In this document: positions 39,323-47,586 of the stretch, one piece after another
Position numbering within the stretch: position 1 is the first letter of the stretch
Layout of the letters: every line of letters begins with the position of its first letter
Assembly (NCBI GenBank): GCA_963746275.1
Contig: CAVVAX010000024.1
Location: 34,889 to 98,888 of the forward strand
Direction of reading: 5' to 3'
DNA: 64,000 bases
Origin: JAEULH01 sp963746275
Lineage (GTDB): Bacteria; Pseudomonadota; Alphaproteobacteria; Rhodospirillales; Defluviicoccaceae
Position numbers and translations under genes: made by a program
Notes under the pieces: model-generated
Told to the model about the DNA's origin: nothing
Database searches by the model: none
Seen by the model: the letters and a program-made list of their open reading frames with translations, nothing else

Positions 39323-40021
39323 CTAAAGGCCGGTTGGCGACCCGTGGTGGTCCGGGCGCGACGGCGAGAACCACGGAGCGGCCGCCGACGCGCCGTCCTC
39401 TTCGGCATCATCGACGAGCAGCGTCAGCTCCGGGGGCCGCCGCGGTGCGGGATGCTGCCGGTCGGCGTCGCCTGCGTCTCCAGCGTCGCCTGCGCCCTCG
39501 ACGTCGGGCAGCACCTGCTGCGGCGTCTCGCCGGGACTACCGGCTTGCGCCAGAATCTCCGCCTCCGCCCGAAGCCAGGTGTCGAGGTCGCGGTCCTGCG
39601 GCCTGCCCGCGGCGTGCCACAGCCATTCGGCATGATCGTGGATGCGCCGCCAGTGCGCCTGCGCCGAGAAGGGCCGGAGCACACCGTGGCCGGAGAGGGC
39701 GGCCCGACAGAAGGCGCGCACGTGGCGTTCGGCGGCCAGCCAGATGTCGAGCGTCAGCGTGGCGGAGCGCGTCGAGTTCTCCCAGAAGCACTGCGCCAGA
39801 TCGCGAACATTACCGACCGGGAACGCCGACGACGGCAGGCTGCGCGCCATGGCTTCCGCATCGACCTCTCTATCCGGCGCCGCCCGCGCGGCCCGCAAGG
39901 CCTCGGCAACCATCTCCTCGGCCGCCAGCCAGTTGTCCAAGGCCCGACAGTACGGCGAGAATGCCGACCGCCACAACGCGGACGCAAGCGTCCGCGTCAA
40001 GTCCTCCTGCTGCTGTCCCAT
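39323..40021 (-). CDS. Triple-repeat DUF2934-like protein, paralogue 1
   Basis: The 232-residue protein carries three copies of a helical repeat with spacing like DUF2934 (a Trp, then about 10 residues to LDxWLxAE): ALWRSAFSPYCRALDNWLAA near residue 15, CFWENSTRSATLTLDIWLAA near 77, and WLWHAAGRPQDRDLDTWLRA near 131. An acidic, Ala/Pro-rich tail follows. The gene encoded at 40203-40778 has the same three-repeat plan, so they are paralogues. It ends 6 nt before the PLD/VTT gene and is probably co-translated with it. DUF2934 has no known biochemical role. It starts at the ATG at 40021. Confidence 0.75.
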   Translation of the reverse strand: MGQQQEDLTRTLASALWRSAFSPYCRALDNWLAAEEMVAEALRAARAAPDREVDAEAMARSLPSSAFPVGNVRDLAQCFWENSTRSATLTLDIWLAAERHVRAFCRAALSGHGVLRPFSAQAHWRRIHDHAEWLWHAAGRPQDRDLDTWLRAEAEILAQAGSPGETPQQVLPDVEGAGDAGDAGDADRQHPAPRRPPELTLLVDDAEEDGASAAAPWFSPSRPDHHGSPTGL

Positions 40022-40202
40022 TCCCGGCTACCCTTCGTCCACGTCCGCTCCGGCCAGCGGGCGTGTGCCGCCGATCCGCGTGACGCGCATCGTAATGCGG
40101 GTGCGCAACGGCGGGTTTATCATGAGGCAAGGTGGCGGGAGGGACGAATGCCGGACCGGACGGCGAAACGGAGCTAAGGATGAAACCTGAGTATACTTCG
40201 CT

Positions 40203-40778
40203 CTAGGCGGTGGCCACGTCCGCGCGGCGCTGCCCCTCCGGCGAGCCCGTGGCTTTCGCTTCGGCGGCGGGCGCCGTCGCCTCGGCCACCGCGCTCAGCA
40301 CCTGCCGCTCGGCCTGCAACCAGTAGTCCAGCGCGTTGCCGTATTGCCGGCCGGCCGACTCCCAGAGCATGTAGGCGTTGCGGCGGATATGCTCGAGGTA
40401 GGCGGGTGCGGGTAGGGCGGCGAGATCCTTGGCTCCCTCGCGCGCCGCTGCCGTGGCGCGGCTCAGCGCGAGGGCGTGCTTTTCAGCGGCGAGCCAGCAG
40501 TCAAGGGCCAGATCGTACTGCTTGCCGGCGTTCTCCCACATGCAGTGGGCCAGATCCTGGACCCAGTTGATCGGCGCCGCGGCCCGGTCATCGCCGCTCG
40601 CCGAGACCATCGTCTCGCCCGCGGCCGTGGTCGCGAGCCGCGCCGAGGCCGTCAGCATCTCGAGGATCATCTGCTCGGCCATGAGCCAGAAGTCGAGGGC
40701 CATGCCGTACGGCCGTGCGGCCGATTCCCACAACGGATGGGCGAGCGAACGGATACGGATCTCCATCTGCGTGTCCAT
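40203..40778 (-). CDS. Triple-repeat DUF2934-like protein, paralogue 2
   Basis: The 191-residue protein has three clear repeats: HPLWESAARPYGMALDFWLM near residue 12, HCMWENAGKQYDLALDCWLA near 77, and YMLWESAGRQYGNALDYWLQ near 136, each followed by AE and a helix. The linkers are Ala/Thr-rich. The start is the ATG at 40778, with GAGGA 8 nt upstream. It lies 181 bp upstream of paralogue 1 and may be the first gene of the PLD/EEP set. The function is unknown; a structural or membrane-surface protein is one possibility. Confidence 0.78.
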   Translation of the reverse strand: MDTQMEIRIRSLAHPLWESAARPYGMALDFWLMAEQMILEMLTASARLATTAAGETMVSASGDDRAAAPINWVQDLAHCMWENAGKQYDLALDCWLAAEKHALALSRATAAAREGAKDLAALPAPAYLEHIRRNAYMLWESAGRQYGNALDYWLQAERQVLSAVAEATAPAAEAKATGSPEGQRRADVATA

Positions 40779-40943
40779 AGCCCTATCCTCGCACGGACAT
40801 TCGAGCAACATCCACGAAAAAAGCGAGGACTGTCGCGCCATCGGCTGAGCATTAAGGGCCGATGCCGCAGAAGGCGAGCCTCCGGGGACAAGCAGGGGCA
40901 AGCGGAGGACGAGCCGGGGGAGAAGCCGGCGAGTTCGGGCGGC

Positions 40944-41102
40944 TCAGGCCGGCTTCGCCGGCGGCGCCGCGTGCGTCGGCCGATGCGCCAGCGCCGTTGC
41001 AAGGCGGCGGAAGAATGCGCAGATCACCCGGCTGCGCTCGGAACGGGCGCGGCGGATGCAGGCCTCGACCTCCGCCGGCGTGGGCTGCGAAAAGCTGTAC
41101 AT
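40944..41102 (-). CDS. Small basic protein divergent from a LysR gene
   Basis: The 52-residue product reads MYSFSQPTPAEVEACIRRAR, then SERSRVICAFFRRLATALA and a Pro/Ala/His tail. It resembles the small Arg-rich proteins of alphaproteobacteria with an ExxxxRAR-x-ER-x-R pattern and a short amphipathic helix. The ATG at 41102 is chosen because GGAG lies 6 nt upstream (GCGGAGATGAAC then ATG). It is divergent from the LysR gene with 115 bp between starts. The function is unknown. Confidence 0.5.
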   Translation of the reverse strand: MYSFSQPTPAEVEACIRRARSERSRVICAFFRRLATALAHRPTHAAPPAKPA

Positions 41103-41182
41103 GTTCATCTCCGCGATGCACCTCAGGGTCACATCGCCACAAGACTACTGCCTTGCCGCTGACGGCATAATCATCCACAACA

Positions 41183-41197
41183 TCACAAATCTTGTGA
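41183..41197. promoter_or_regulatory. Inverted repeat, candidate LysR operator
   Basis: TCACAA-ATC-TTGTGA is a perfect 6-bp inverted repeat with a 3-bp spacer, lying 21 bp before the LysR start and between it and the divergent small gene. Partial dyads with a T...A frame are typical of LysR-type binding sites. The surrounding stretch is the most A/T-rich part of this intergenic region. Confidence 0.4.
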
Positions 41198-41217
41198 AGC
41201 GGCGTCACAGGTGGGCA

Positions 41218-42129
41218 ATGGACCGGCCGGGCGAGATGGCGATTTTCGTGCGCGTGGTCGAAACCGGCGGCTTTTCCGCCGCGGCCCGCGCCTGCGGCCT
41301 GACGCCATCCGCGGTTAGCAAGCTGATCGGCCGGCTCGAGGACCGGCTTGGCGCCCGGCTGCTGCACCGGACGACCCGCAGCATCAGCCTGACCCACGAA
41401 GGCGTCGCCTTCTACCAGCGCAGCGTCCGCATCCTCAAGGACATCGACGAGGCGGAGCAGGCCATCAGCCAGCTGCACGCGGTGGCGCGTGGCAGGCTCA
41501 AGGTCAACGCCGCCGTCGCCTTCGCCACCTACCAGATCGTCCCGATCCTGCCGGAGTACCTGGAGACGTACCCGCAGGTGCACCTGGAGCTGACCGTCAC
41601 CGACAGGGTCGTGGACGTCGTCGACGAGGGCGTCGACGTCGCCATCCGCCTCGGCGCCCGGGTCGACTCCTCGCTGATCTCGCGCCAGCTCGCCGTCGAT
41701 CACCGCATCATCTGCGCCGCGCCTGCCTACCTCGAACGCCACGGCCGGCCGGAAACCCCGGCCGATCTCGCCCGCTGCAACTGCCTGACCTGGATCGGCA
41801 ACCAGGGAGCGCTGAACGACTGGCCGTTCATCGGCCCGCAGGGGCCCTACACGGTGACGGTGAGCGGCAGCGCCGAGGTCAACAATGGCGAGACGCTCTA
41901 CGAGATGGCCCTGGCCGGCCTCGGCATCGCCAGGATCGCCGGCTTCCGCGTCGGCGACGCGATCAAGGCCGGACGGCTGGTGCCGCTCTTGGCCGAGCAC
42001 CACCGCGACGAGCCGCTGCCGATCCACGCGGTCTACCCGCACCGCCGGCACCTGCTGCCCAAGGTGCGGAGCTTCGTCGACTTCCTGATCTGGAAGTTCA
42101 CGCCGAACCCGCCGTGGGCAGCCCCTTGA
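41218..42129 (+). CDS. LysR-type transcriptional regulator
   Basis: The 303-residue protein has an N-terminal winged helix-turn-helix (MAIFVRVVETGGFSAAARAC, LTPSAVSKLIGRLEDRLGAR, LLHRTTRSISLTHEG) and a periplasmic-binding-protein-like effector domain (RGRLKVNAAVAFATYQIVPI, GVDVAIRLGARVDSSLISRQ, YEMALAGLGIARIAGF). It falls in the large group that usually regulates a divergent gene; here that is a small basic protein. The start is the ATG at 41218; the longer frame would cover the probable operator. Its effector is unknown. Confidence 0.93.
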   Translation: MDRPGEMAIFVRVVETGGFSAAARACGLTPSAVSKLIGRLEDRLGARLLHRTTRSISLTHEGVAFYQRSVRILKDIDEAEQAISQLHAVARGRLKVNAAVAFATYQIVPILPEYLETYPQVHLELTVTDRVVDVVDEGVDVAIRLGARVDSSLISRQLAVDHRIICAAPAYLERHGRPETPADLARCNCLTWIGNQGALNDWPFIGPQGPYTVTVSGSAEVNNGETLYEMALAGLGIARIAGFRVGDAIKAGRLVPLLAEHHRDEPLPIHAVYPHRRHLLPKVRSFVDFLIWKFTPNPPWAAP

Positions 42130-42171
42130 GCTTCGCGGCAACGCAGCGACCCTGCTCGTTAACCGCTCGGC

Positions 42172-42199
42172 TTGACCCGGAGATCGAAGCCCTTAAGCT
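42172..42199 (+). promoter_or_regulatory. Possible queF promoter
   Basis: TTGACC (42172-42177) and TAAGCT (42194-42199), 16 bp apart, form a plausible but weak sigma-70 promoter. It would give queF a leader of about 115 nt. I looked for a preQ1 riboswitch in that leader and saw no clear match. Confidence 0.3.
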
Positions 42200-42322
42200 C
42201 TCCATCCTGCACAGCCAGGACGTCTCCCGGCGGACGGTTACCGCGACATGCCGCCAACGACCGGCGCCACAGGATAAGGCGAAACCATTGATCTGGGAGC
42301 GAGCCGCAGAGAGGCTATCGGC

Positions 42323-42781
42323 GTGACCGCCGCTGAAGGTTTGACCCAGCTCGGCCGGCCAACGGCCGTCGCCGCGTCGCCGGATGCCGCGGTCCTGGAG
42401 ACCGTCGCCAACCCGGAGGCCCACGAGCTCTATCTCGTCCGCCTGACGGCGCCGGAGTTCACCACGCTGTGCCCGGTCACTGGCCAGCCGGATTTCGCCC
42501 ACCTCGTCGTCGATTACGTGCCGGCGGCGCGGTTGGTGGAGAGCAAGTCGTTCAAGCTTTACCTCGCCTCGTTCCGCAACCACCGCGGCTTCCACGAGGC
42601 GTGCACCCTGGCTGTCGCGGCCAAGATCCGGGCGGCGGCGGCACCGCAGTGGCTGCGCATCGCCGGCTACTGGTATCCCCGCGGCGGCATTCCCATCGAC
42701 GTGTTCTACCAGACCGGCGAGCCGCCGGCCGGGCTATGGCTGCCGGAGACCGGCGTCGCCCCCTACCGCGGCCGCGGCTGA
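42323..42781 (+). CDS. queF: NADPH-dependent 7-cyano-7-deazaguanine reductase QueF
   Basis: QueF reduces the nitrile preQ0 to the amine preQ1 in queuosine synthesis. The 152-residue monofunctional form has the nucleophile Cys50 and Asp57 in TTLCPVTGQPDFA, the QueF motif ESKSFKLYLASFRNHRGFHE that binds NADPH, and a C-terminal RGGIPIDVFYQTG. The start is the GTG at 42323. No other queuosine genes are in the window. Confidence 0.95.
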   Translation: MTAAEGLTQLGRPTAVAASPDAAVLETVANPEAHELYLVRLTAPEFTTLCPVTGQPDFAHLVVDYVPAARLVESKSFKLYLASFRNHRGFHEACTLAVAAKIRAAAAPQWLRIAGYWYPRGGIPIDVFYQTGEPPAGLWLPETGVAPYRGRG

Positions 42782-42821
42782 GCCTGAAGCCTCGCCAGGC
42801 GGCGTCCCGGGAGCCTGCTGC

Positions 42822-44066
42822 TCAGCTGAACAGGTCGAAGGCAATCGGCACCCGCACCGTGATCCGGGCGTCCGGCGCATCGTCGGTGACGCCGACGGCG
42901 ACGCTGACGTTGAGCCCGACGTCTTCGCTGATCCCGTGGGAGAGCCCGAACAGGAGCGAGCCGGCCTGAAAGTCGTCGGTCGAGGTGGTCGTCCGCTCGC
43001 CGTTGGCGAGGTTCGTCTGCTCCTGCTCGGTGCCGGCGATCCAGTTGTGCTCGTAGGCCAGGCTGAGCGACAGCCTCTCGTTGAGGGCGAAGCCGATGCC
43101 GAAGCTCGCCCGGACCGAGTCGCCGGGGTCGACCTCGTCCACCCGGGTGGAGATCGTGCCGGAGGTGAAGGTTTTGTCGACGCTGCTGGCGAAGTTGTAG
43201 ACGTAGCCGACGTTGGCGAACAGGACCGCCGGATCCGACGGATAGATCACGGTCAGGCTCGGCTCGACCCCCCAGAACCCGGACCCGGTCGGCGCCTCGT
43301 CCTCCGGATCAACGTCGTAGGGGCCCTTGCCGGTGTTGCTCTGCGCCCTGAGGTTGGCGACAAAGAACGGCCAGCCGTCGTTGCCGCGGTTGAGCTGGTA
43401 ATGCAGGCCGAAGTCGATGTCGCCCAGGCCATGCATCTGCAACGTATCGGTGCTTTCGTTGGCCTCGCCCACCTCCTGGCGGGTCAGCCGGTCGCGGCGG
43501 ACGACGAAGGGAACGCGGACGTCGGCCTCGAGCCGGCTGGTGATGCCGTAGCGGGCCGCCAAGCTTGCCGTCAGGGTCTCGCGCTGGGCCTTGTTGACCT
43601 CGATGATGCCGATCAGCAGCGCGTCGACGATCTCGATGCCGTTAAAGAAGAAGCGGTTGGCGGTGTCGTAGGTGTATTCAAGCTGCGGCTCGAGGACGAG
43701 GCTGCCGCGCGGGGTCAAAACGCCGCCGACATCGGCGAGGAGATCGACGCTCGGCGGCTGGCCCGGATCGGGCTGGCGGCCGGCGCGGCCGTCGCTCGCC
43801 GCCACCGCCGTTGCACCGGCGGCTTGGCTGGCGCCGGTGTCGTTCTGCGCCAGCACGAACCCACCCTTGGCCCAGCCGTCATCGCCGCTGAGCGGCTGGC
43901 GAAAGCCGATGCCCCACGTTCCACCGGCGGCCATTCCGGTACCGGCCGAAGCCCAATCGGATCCGGCGGCGGCCGGGGCGGCCATCCCCTGCATGGCCAC
44001 GAGCAACAGCGCGCCCAACAAGGGCCTTGCGACCGATGAGGGCAGGTTCAGCGAACGGGTGCGCAT
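42822..44066 (-). CDS. Outer-membrane beta-barrel protein (MetA-pathway phenol-type transporter family)
   Basis: The protein of about 414 residues has a signal peptide (LLGALLLVAMQGMAAPAAA) and a low-complexity linker. Alternating beta-strand patterns follow through to the end (LEPQLEYTYDTANRFFF, RLEADVRVPFVVRRDR, GLGDIDFGLHYQLNRG, RLSLSLAYEHNW). The layout fits the outer-membrane family annotated as a putative MetA-pathway of phenol degradation protein, whose transport role is poorly defined. The start is the ATG at 44066, next to the Arg-rich n-region. It ends ITVRVPIAFDLFS. Confidence 0.78.
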   Translation of the reverse strand: MRTRSLNLPSSVARPLLGALLLVAMQGMAAPAAAGSDWASAGTGMAAGGTWGIGFRQPLSGDDGWAKGGFVLAQNDTGASQAAGATAVAASDGRAGRQPDPGQPPSVDLLADVGGVLTPRGSLVLEPQLEYTYDTANRFFFNGIEIVDALLIGIIEVNKAQRETLTASLAARYGITSRLEADVRVPFVVRRDRLTRQEVGEANESTDTLQMHGLGDIDFGLHYQLNRGNDGWPFFVANLRAQSNTGKGPYDVDPEDEAPTGSGFWGVEPSLTVIYPSDPAVLFANVGYVYNFASSVDKTFTSGTISTRVDEVDPGDSVRASFGIGFALNERLSLSLAYEHNWIAGTEQEQTNLANGERTTTSTDDFQAGSLLFGLSHGISEDVGLNVSVAVGVTDDAPDARITVRVPIAFDLFS

Positions 44067-44166
44067 GGGGCGGTGATCCAACTTACCAGGGGCCACGGAC
44101 CCCTCCAGGATCACCGCGTAGCGATTAAGACCGCGCTAACGGCCCCGCCCGCAGCTTTCTCGCCGC

Positions 44167-45183
44167 CTACTTCCGGTGCTCTTCGGCGCTCAGCGCCTCG
44201 TCCTTCGAGCCGGCGAAGAAGCGCTTGACCCGAAGCGCCACCGCGCTTGCCCAGGGCGCCATCGGCTCGACGAGCTCGACCGCAACGCGCACGCCGTTGA
44301 GGTCGAAGGACCACCAGTGCGCCAGGTGGCGATAGCAGCGCATCCGCTCGTCGCGGTCGGGGACGTAGGTGCGCACGCCCCAGATCAGCTCCCGGTAGAG
44401 GTGCCACAGCGGCGAGGCGACGATCATGGTGTTTTCGCGATCGTGCCAGGCCGCCCGCTCCCGTGCGGAGACCTTCACGTAGTAGCGGTCGGGATGATGG
44501 CGCTGCCAGTAGAGCGGCTCGGGGATATGGACGAACGGCCCGAGCAGCGACAGGAAGACGACAAGGGCCCGGTCGCCGCCGGCGTAGCTCTTGTGCAGCG
44601 GCGTCTTGCGCAGCGCGTCGGTGCGGATCAGGCCGAAGAAGGCATGGTGGGCATAGCGGTCGAGGACGACGCCGGCGAAGCGCTGCGACTGCTGGCTCCC
44701 CGTCGTCGCCGGCAGGGCGTTGTCGTAAATGGTGAGCTCAAGTCCGTCCTTGTCGATGACCCGGATCTGCGAATGCGCCAGCACCGCTTCCGGCCGCTGA
44801 TCCAGGGCGTCCACCGTCTTCGCCAGGTAGTCCGGAGTGATGACGTCGTCGTGGGCGATCCACTTGAAGTAGTCGCCGCGGGCCATGCGGACGAGATTGT
44901 TGTAGTTCGGCGCCGCCCCGCGGTTGCGGTCGTTGCGGTGATAGCGGACCCGGCTGTCCCGGGCGGCATAGTCCCGGCAGATCTCGGCCGTCCGGTCGGT
45001 GGACGCATCGTCGCAGACGATCAACTCGAGGTCGCTGAAGCTCTGCGCCAGCACGCCCTCGATGGCGGCGGCCATGTAGTTCTCGCCGTTGTAGACGGGC
45101 AGGCCGATGCTGACGCGCGGCCGCGGGCCTGGCGCGGCTTGCCCTGCCTCCGGCCCGGTCTCGGGCTCCGCCGCCGTGTCCAT
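44167..45183 (-). CDS. Family 2 glycosyltransferase
   Basis: The 338-residue protein has a GT-A fold N-terminus: RVSIGLPVYNGENYMAAAIE, the nucleotide-binding ELIVCDDASTDRT, RGAAPNYNNLVRMARGDYFK and the metal-binding WIAHDDV in place of DxD. No membrane helices are evident, so it is cytosolic or peripheral. It probably adds a sugar during surface polysaccharide or glycolipid synthesis. A PIG-L deacetylase gene lies 70 bp upstream on the same strand; the two may act on the same glycan. Donor and acceptor are unknown. Confidence 0.9.
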   Translation of the reverse strand: MDTAAEPETGPEAGQAAPGPRPRVSIGLPVYNGENYMAAAIEGVLAQSFSDLELIVCDDASTDRTAEICRDYAARDSRVRYHRNDRNRGAAPNYNNLVRMARGDYFKWIAHDDVITPDYLAKTVDALDQRPEAVLAHSQIRVIDKDGLELTIYDNALPATTGSQQSQRFAGVVLDRYAHHAFFGLIRTDALRKTPLHKSYAGGDRALVVFLSLLGPFVHIPEPLYWQRHHPDRYYVKVSARERAAWHDRENTMIVASPLWHLYRELIWGVRTYVPDRDERMRCYRHLAHWWSFDLNGVRVAVELVEPMAPWASAVALRVKRFFAGSKDEALSAEEHRK

Positions 45184-45253
45184 TCCTATCGCCCCTTAAC
45201 TGCCCGGCCACGCCGCGGTGCCGGAACCCGCTCGCCTGAGCGTGGCCTTGCGC

Positions 45254-45952
45254 TCAAAGCACCGCCCTGAAGACCTGGAACGCCTCGGCGTAGTCCACGC
45301 CGATGTCGGCGCCACGGATCCGCGCCAGCGCCCGCACGCCATCCAGGCTGCGCACATGCGGAGTAGGCCGCAACTGCGTCGCGTACGCCTCGATCGCGGC
45401 GATCTTCTTCTCGATGTGGTCGGAGATGTCGAGGTAGACCGGGCACTTCGGCAGATCCTGCCAGGCAAAGTTCAGCTTGTTCTGCTCATAGGCCAGCACC
45501 GTCGGGATCAGCCACTTGCCGAACCTCGGCGAGATCGGCCGCGCCGCCGCGAACGCCGTCTCGAAGGTGCGGCGGTGGTCCTGGTCGTAGTCGATGAAGC
45601 TCGGCAGCAGCAGCAACTCCGGCTTGTGTTCATTGTAGATCTTCTCGAAGCGATCGACGAGGTCGCGTTTCGGCACCGTGTCGAGCTTCTCGATCATGTC
45701 CTGGTTCGGATAGACGATCTCCCAGGTGAAGTCGAGCAAAGCGGCCACGGCCTCGACTTCCTTCACCCGTTCCTCGAAGGTCGTGCCGCCGCTCAGTCCG
45801 TAGTGATGGAACCCGTCGACCGACATGAGCACCACGTGCGCGCGGCCGCGCCCGTCGGCCAGCCTGGCGAGAAGGCCGCCGCAGCCGAGAACCTCGTCAT
45901 CGGCATGCGGCGCTATCACGAGCACCCTCTCGAGCTGCTCGAACATCGTCAT
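45254..45952 (-). CDS. PIG-L family N-acetylglucosaminyl deacetylase
   Basis: The 232-residue protein has the zinc-binding motif APHADDEVLGCGGLLARL (His16 with the adjacent Asp pair) and the third ligand in SFIDYDQDHRRTFETAF. PIG-L enzymes deacetylate N-acetylated amino sugars in glycolipids, antibiotics or thiol cofactors. It is followed by a GT2 glycosyltransferase gene. A role in modifying a surface glycan is the simplest reading, but the substrate cannot be inferred. Confidence 0.88.
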   Translation of the reverse strand: MTMFEQLERVLVIAPHADDEVLGCGGLLARLADGRGRAHVVLMSVDGFHHYGLSGGTTFEERVKEVEAVAALLDFTWEIVYPNQDMIEKLDTVPKRDLVDRFEKIYNEHKPELLLLPSFIDYDQDHRRTFETAFAAARPISPRFGKWLIPTVLAYEQNKLNFAWQDLPKCPVYLDISDHIEKKIAAIEAYATQLRPTPHVRSLDGVRALARIRGADIGVDYAEAFQVFRAVL

Positions 45953-46017
45953 TCCTGCATGTCCCCCAGTATCACACCCTTACGAATGATCGGTGCCTCG
46001 CGCCGCCCCTACCCCTC

Positions 46018-47365
46018 TCATCGCCCCGCCACGGTCATGCCGTCAATGCGCACCGTCGGGGCATCGGTCCCGTACCTGAACTCCAAGTCGTCGGCCGGGG
46101 TCAAGTTCGCGAACATGTCGACGAGGTTCCCGGCGATGGTAATCTCGTTGACCGGGTGAGTGAGCTCGCCGTTCTCGATCCAGAAGCCGCTGGCGCCGCG
46201 ACTGTAGTCGCCGGTGACCGCATTGATACCGAACCCGATCAGCTCGGTCACGTAAAGCCCCTGCGCGATCTCCGGCGATCAGATCGTCCGGCCCTTGGCC
46301 CCCGGGCGCGAGATAGAGGTTGCTGGATCCCGGCGAGGGCGGCGAGGTCGTCCCGCGCAGGCCGTGGCCGGTCGTCGCCAGCCCCAATTGCCGTGCTGAG
46401 CGAAGGTCGAGCAGCCATGAGCGCAGCACCCCGTCGCCGATGACGGCGATGGCCGCGGTGGCAATCCCCTCGTGGTCGATGGGGCGCGACTTCAGGCCGC
46501 GCGGGCGCAGCGGATCGTCGATGACATCGATGCCCGGCGCAAACAGGCGCTCGCCCATCCTGTCCTTGAGGAAGCTGGTGCCGCGGGCGATGGCGGTGCC
46601 ATTTATGGCGGCGGCGAGGTGGCCGATCAGCGAGCGCGCCGCGCGGGGCTCGTAGACCACCGGCACCCGCGCCGAGCCGGCTTTGCGCGGGTTCAGCCGG
46701 CGCACAGTGCGTTCTCCGGCGGCTCGTCCCACCTCCTCCGGCGGGCGCAGGTCGGCGGCGTAGACGGCGGCGGTGTAGTCGTAGTCGCGCTCCATGCCGC
46801 CCTCGCCCGAGGCGAGCACCGAGGCCGAGAGGCTGTTCCAGCTCCGCCGGTAGGCGGCGGCGAAGCCGTTGCTGGCGGCGATCGCGACCGCGCTGCTGCC
46901 CCACGAGGCTTCGGCGCCCTCGGAGTTGGTGACGCCCGGCACCGCCCGGGCGGCATCCTCGGCGGCGAGCGCCGCGTCGCGCAGGCGTTCGGCGGTAAGC
47001 TCTGTCGGATCGAAGCTCTCGATCTCGGGCGGCTCCCGGCAAACCTGGGCTGCGTCGGCGAGGCCGCAGAAGGGGTCTTCGGGAACCTCGCGGGCCATCG
47101 CCAGGGATCTCTCAACCAGCGCCGCCATGCCGTCGGCGGAGAGGTCGGAGGAGGCGGCCATGGCCTGGCGCTTGCCGATGAAGACGCGCAAGCCCGCCTC
47201 GACGCTTTCCGCCCGTTCGAGCGTCTCGGTCTGCCCCAGCCGGCAGGACACCGCGATCGAGGTGGTGTCGACCACCATCACGTCGGCGGCGCCAGCGCCG
47301 GCGGCCTTGGCCCGTTCGAGAAGCGTGGCAGCAAGCTCCTCGAGGTGATCCGTCGTGTCGTTCAT
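46018..47365 (-). CDS. pmbA: Metalloprotease-related PmbA/TldE (frameshifted)
   Basis: PmbA (TldE) pairs with TldD in a heterodimeric protease that processes modified peptides and degrades unfolded or antitoxin proteins; TldE itself lacks the metal site. Visible are ADVMVVDTTSIAVSCRLGQ, RVFIGKRQAMAASSDLSADG, LNPRKAGSARVPVVYEPRAA, GTSFLKDRMGERLFAPGIDV and LKSRPIDHEGIAT. One extra G near 46277 moves the end into another frame, DLIAEIAQGLYVTELIGFGI then TGDYSRGASGFWIENGELT, ending VRIDGMTVAGR. The repaired length is 448 residues. The partner tldD lies about 8.6 kb away. Confidence 0.92.
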
Positions 47366-47586
47366 CGCCCCCCGCGACCTGCAACATCGGCGCGCAATCG
47401 CTCCGAAGGCCAAGGCAACTGCGGCGGAACTCCGGTCAAGGCACGCGTGCAGGCGACCATAGAAGGTACGGCGGCGTTGTCACAACACGCATGTTGCATC
47501 ATGATCGCTGCCATAACCATATGGTGCGAGATTCATCCGCGATCGCGGGCGGCGACGCGCGGACGGCCGGATCCTCTAGGGGAACG

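Noticed and set aside
42200..42322. Possible preQ1 riboswitch before queF
   Set aside because: No preQ1-I or preQ1-II pattern could be traced; only short ordinary hairpins are present.
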